NCBI GenBank assembly: GCA_027489105.1
Contig: JAIYAJ010000042.1
Span: 1 to 15,955 of the forward strand
DNA length: 15,955 bases
Origin: Zymomonas sp.
GTDB taxonomy: Bacteria > Pseudomonadota > Alphaproteobacteria > Sphingomonadales > Sphingomonadaceae
Direction of reading: 5' to 3'
Below, piece after piece: positions 13,686 to 15,955 of the stretch. The notes below the pieces were generated by a model. That model worked only from the letters and a program-made list of their open reading frames with translations. It had not been told where the DNA came from and did not search any database. The position numbers and the translations under genes are program-made. Every line of letters begins with the position of its first letter. Position 1 is the first letter of the stretch.

Positions 13686-14160
13686 CGGCGGCCGCATCAG
13701 CGAAAATTGGCTGGCCGGCCGGGATGACCGCCCTGCCCTCTCCGGCATGGCCAAACCTGCCATTGTCCGCTACGTCAGGACCACGCCGTAGATCATCCGC
13801 CTGGCGGTGACGATGTTGGTCCGCCGCCTGCTCAAATGGAGCAGCGCTCCAAGGCCACAGGCGCCATCGGCAGCAGCAAGACCGGCCGCTGGCCCAACGA
13901 TCATGCCATGGACAGCGATCAGCCGTTGCGACGAAGGAAACGGTCGATGCCGCGCGTCCGGCACATGCGAAGCCTACGGATGTTCGCGGACCCTCACGGC
14001 CCGACCCGCAATCACCGCACAGGAAGGCCGCCGCACCTCTCGCATGAACGACGAGGATCGCAGGACTGCTTCACTGACCCAATGTCGCAGCGTCGGTGTT
14101 GCTTGAACGAAGGCTGGGCCGGGACGTGAACTGCGATTTTTGCTGGTTTAGTTTGTCGAC
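13686..14160 (+). mobile_element. IS6-family remnant H, decayed and internally deleted
   Basis: A worn left end (CATCAGCGAAAATTGGCTGG, about 13696) begins right after the GntR stop. The transposase start ATG at 13747 is followed by an in-frame TAG at 13789-13791 where other copies have the Glu codon before IIRLA. Most of the middle is deleted: the text jumps from LVRR-like codons to AIGSSKTGRWPN, then degraded DEQPLRRRK and MRSLRMF segments. A poor right end (GGTTTAGTTTGTCGACAA) lies near 14155. It has the same orientation as remnants F and G on the other side of the operon. Confidence 0.75.
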
Positions 14161-14229
14161 AATTGCTTTAGTCCGCGACTACATGGGTCGTATGCTCATT
14201 TTCAGCATGATGCTTTGGTTGACTGAGAA

Positions 14230-14257
14230 TTGCGCACGATGTTACCCATTTTAATAA
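14230..14257 (+). promoter_or_regulatory. Possible promoter of the RTX gene
   Basis: TTGCGC (14230-14235) and TAATAA (14252-14257) are spaced by 16 bases, 35 bases before the start codon, within the most AT-rich stretch of the region. It fits a sigma-70-type site only loosely. Confidence 0.3.
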
Positions 14258-14292
14258 TCTGTTAATTGGACTTCAGATCAAGGATCGTTGAT

Positions 14293-15612
14293 ATGGCTAA
14301 ACTGACTGTTTTCGGAAGCTACAGCTTCAAATTGTCAAATATCAATATAAGTGACGTTTTCTCTGCGACCTCATATACGGCGACCGGCTCCGTATTCAAG
14401 GCCGTCTATAATGATGGATACTATGATCTCTTCACAGGATCAGGATTCACGTACAATATCTTAGGCGTTCCCACGTCAGGAACAGTAACCTCGTACGAAG
14501 CAGGATTGCTGTCTGCAAAGCTTTTTACAGTCGAAGACTTCGCGATTCCGGTATCCCAGATTGTGTCTGCTGCGCAGACGCCAAGCAACGCAGACGACAT
14601 TCAACTGATCAACCAATATCTTGGCGGAGCGGATGAACTGACGGGAGGGCTGGGCGACGACGAATTCTTTGGGTTCGGAGGGGCCGATACGCTCGACGGC
14701 GACGGTGGCAACGACACGCTTTACGGCGGCTCCGGAGCAGACGTTCTCGATGGATGGGACGGCCATGACGTTCTGCATGGCGAGCAGGACGACGACCTGC
14801 TGTTGGGTTGGTTCGGCAGCGACCTCCTCGACGGTGGAAGCGGCAATGACACGCTCTCTGGCGAACAAGGCAGCGACACGGTGGACGGCGGCCTTGGCGT
14901 GGACGAGGCTTTCTACGAGTTCGACACGCTGGGCGTTGCAGTCAGCCTGTTCTCGGGATTTGCGGTGCAGGGCTTCGCGCAGCCGGGCTTTTCCGTGGAC
15001 AGTCTGGTGTCGATCGAGAACGTGCGCGGCGGCGCGGGCAACGACTTTCTATTGGGCGATGACAACGCCAACCGGTTGGAAGGCCTGGGCGGGGCCGACA
15101 ATTTGTGGGGCTTTGGCGGAGCCGACACCCTGATCGGCGGGGACGAAGCCGACATCGTCGTGGGCGGGGAAGGCGCCGACTCACTCGAGAGCGGGCTTGG
15201 CCAGGACTGGCTCTACGGCCAGGGCGGAGCGGACACGCTGCGGGCCACCGACACGACCGCCAACGCCTTCAATGTCCTGGTAGGCGGAGACGGTGACGAC
15301 ACGTTGATCGGCGGCCCGAGCGGCTTCGACTACTTCTACGGCGGCGACGGGACAACGGGAGGGGGCAACGACACATTCGTGATCGCGCCCAACTCGGGCA
15401 CCAAGGTTCTGATCGACTTCGAAGCGGGCGGGATCAACGACGTGGTGCGGCTCGTCGGCACGCCGCTCGCCAGCTTCGCGCAGGTGCAGGCAGCCATGAG
15501 CTTCTCGGGCACCATCAACGGCACGGTGCTGGTGGTCGATGCAGGAACGCAGGTCTGGTTCCTCGGCCGGCAGCCCTCCGCCCTGACCGCAAGCGACTTC
15601 CTGTTCGCTTAG
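14293..15612 (+). CDS. RTX calcium-binding protein, type I secreted
   Basis: The product is 439 residues. The start at ATG 14293 has AAGGA 8 bases upstream. An N-terminal non-repeat region (1-105; [20 protein letters not shown], then [21 protein letters not shown]) is followed by two blocks of glycine- and aspartate-rich nonapeptides GGxGxDxLx. Block 1 covers about 111-205 and block 2 about 245-365, separated by a non-repeat insert with the [11 protein letters not shown] turn. Such repeats fold into Ca2+-binding beta-rolls outside the cell. There is no signal peptide. The C-terminus ([19 protein letters not shown]) ends in the hydrophobic pattern of uncleaved type I secretion signals. No enzymatic domain is seen, so an adhesin, surface or matrix role is more likely than a protease or lipase. 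No type I exporter genes are in the window. The first 300 bases are visibly AT-richer than the repeat part. Confidence 0.92.
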   Translation: MAKLTVFGSYSFKLSNINISDVFSATSYTATGSVFKAVYNDGYYDLFTGSGFTYNILGVPTSGTVTSYEAGLLSAKLFTVEDFAIPVSQIVSAAQTPSNADDIQLINQYLGGADELTGGLGDDEFFGFGGADTLDGDGGNDTLYGGSGADVLDGWDGHDVLHGEQDDDLLLGWFGSDLLDGGSGNDTLSGEQGSDTVDGGLGVDEAFYEFDTLGVAVSLFSGFAVQGFAQPGFSVDSLVSIENVRGGAGNDFLLGDDNANRLEGLGGADNLWGFGGADTLIGGDEADIVVGGEGADSLESGLGQDWLYGQGGADTLRATDTTANAFNVLVGGDGDDTLIGGPSGFDYFYGGDGTTGGGNDTFVIAPNSGTKVLIDFEAGGINDVVRLVGTPLASFAQVQAAMSFSGTINGTVLVVDAGTQVWFLGRQPSALTASDFLFA

Positions 15613-15757
15613 TCTCAAGGCACTGCGTGCGGCCAGCCGACGCTCCGCAGACACGGGGAGCACCTTTGGGGACCACGGGCTGATCGACGGCGTGGGAGCG
15701 CATGTGGGCGAACCGGACCGCAGACCGCACGGCATGGCCGCGATGCCGCCCAATGCG

Positions 15758-15787
15758 AAGCCGGCGGGGATCGCTCCCCGCCGGCTT
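15758..15787. terminator. Strong hairpin terminator between RTX and flagellin genes
   Basis: A perfect 13-bp GC-rich stem (15758-15770 with 15775-15787) has the loop TCGC. It lies 24 bases past the flagellin stop on the minus strand and 145 bases past the RTX stop, so it can serve both convergent genes. There is no long T-tract. Confidence 0.7.
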
Positions 15788-15811
15788 GCTGGGCGATGAT
15801 CGCCGTCTGGA

Positions 15812-15955
15812 TCAGAACAGACGCAGGATGGCCTGGTCCGCCTGGTTGGCGAGCGAGAGCGCGGTGACCGAGAGCTGCTGGCGGGTCTGCAGCGAGGTCA
15901 GCGAGGCGCCTTCCTCGTTGATGTCCGCGAGCGTCAGCAGGTCCGCGCCTTCCTC
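15812..15955 (-). CDS. Flagellin, C-terminal end (partial)
   Basis: The last 47 codons of a gene on the minus strand run off the right edge of the window. The translation reads EEGADLLTLADINEEGASLT, then SLQTRQQLSVTALSLANQAD, then QAILRLF and a stop. The ending QQLSVTALSLANQADQAILRLF is the classic flagellin C-terminal helix (D0 domain), which packs in the filament core and carries export and assembly determinants. The form is typical of alphaproteobacterial flagellins. It probably represents core genome on the right side of the accessory region. Confidence 0.93.
   Translation of the reverse strand, partial: EEGADLLTLADINEEGASLTSLQTRQQLSVTALSLANQADQAILRLF

Noticed and set aside
14219..14224. 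TTGACT as the -35 box of the RTX gene
   Set aside because: No acceptable -10 lies 16-18 bases downstream. The TTGCGC/TAATAA pair fits slightly better and is reported with low confidence.
14669..15133. Plus-strand and minus-strand frames inside the RTX gene
   Set aside because: They are by-products of the repetitive GGxGxD codons. The RTX frame has the expected motifs from start to stop.

Overview
The window looks like an accessory region of a high-GC alphaproteobacterial chromosome, most likely Hyphomicrobiales (Rhizobiales). This is inferred from the composition, the DUF3489/DUF2924/serine-recombinase cassette, the ParB-methyltransferase, and the flagellin tail at the right edge. The genus cannot be fixed from sequence alone.

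Layout, left to right. A complete tRNA-Ser(GCU) (4-95) is followed without a gap by an 89-bp repeat (R1). A repeat-dense non-coding stretch (96-499) follows. Next is a minus-strand, ATGA-coupled cassette of DUF3489, DUF2924 and a large serine recombinase. A ParB/DNA-methyltransferase gene diverges from it and is cut off after its catalytic DPPY motif by IS6-family DNA. From about 3.74 to 5.93 kb lies an IS6 graveyard: one intact copy (transposase 3877-4584), several end fragments, a 182-bp MITE-like element, a broken FCD-type GntR gene, and a second copy of the post-tRNA repeat (R2, 80/89 identical to R1). From 5.9 to 8.5 kb there are two minus-strand cargo genes without recognisable family, an AT-rich secreted protein and a lipoprotein, separated by a decayed IS6 transposase. 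An internally deleted IS6 derivative, a third diverged R copy and another IS remnant follow.

The stretch 9.08-13.68 kb is a tight, healthy operon: a family-5 periplasmic solute-binding protein, a DUF1028 (Ntn-hydrolase-like) protein, an argininosuccinate-lyase-superfamily enzyme and a GntR/UTRA regulator. The first three overlap by 4 bases. It reads as uptake plus breakdown of an unknown, probably N-substituted amino-acid or peptide-like compound, under a local regulator. No permease or ATPase genes are present. Decayed IS6 copies lie on both sides in the same orientation. After the right-hand remnant come an RTX calcium-binding secreted protein and, convergently, the 3' end of a flagellin gene.

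The most notable features are the repeats that begin exactly at the tRNA 3' end and recur beside IS6 right ends (possible island boundaries), the uncharacterised operon with its atypical lyase active-site segment, and the MITE-like element bounded by two inverted IS6 left ends.
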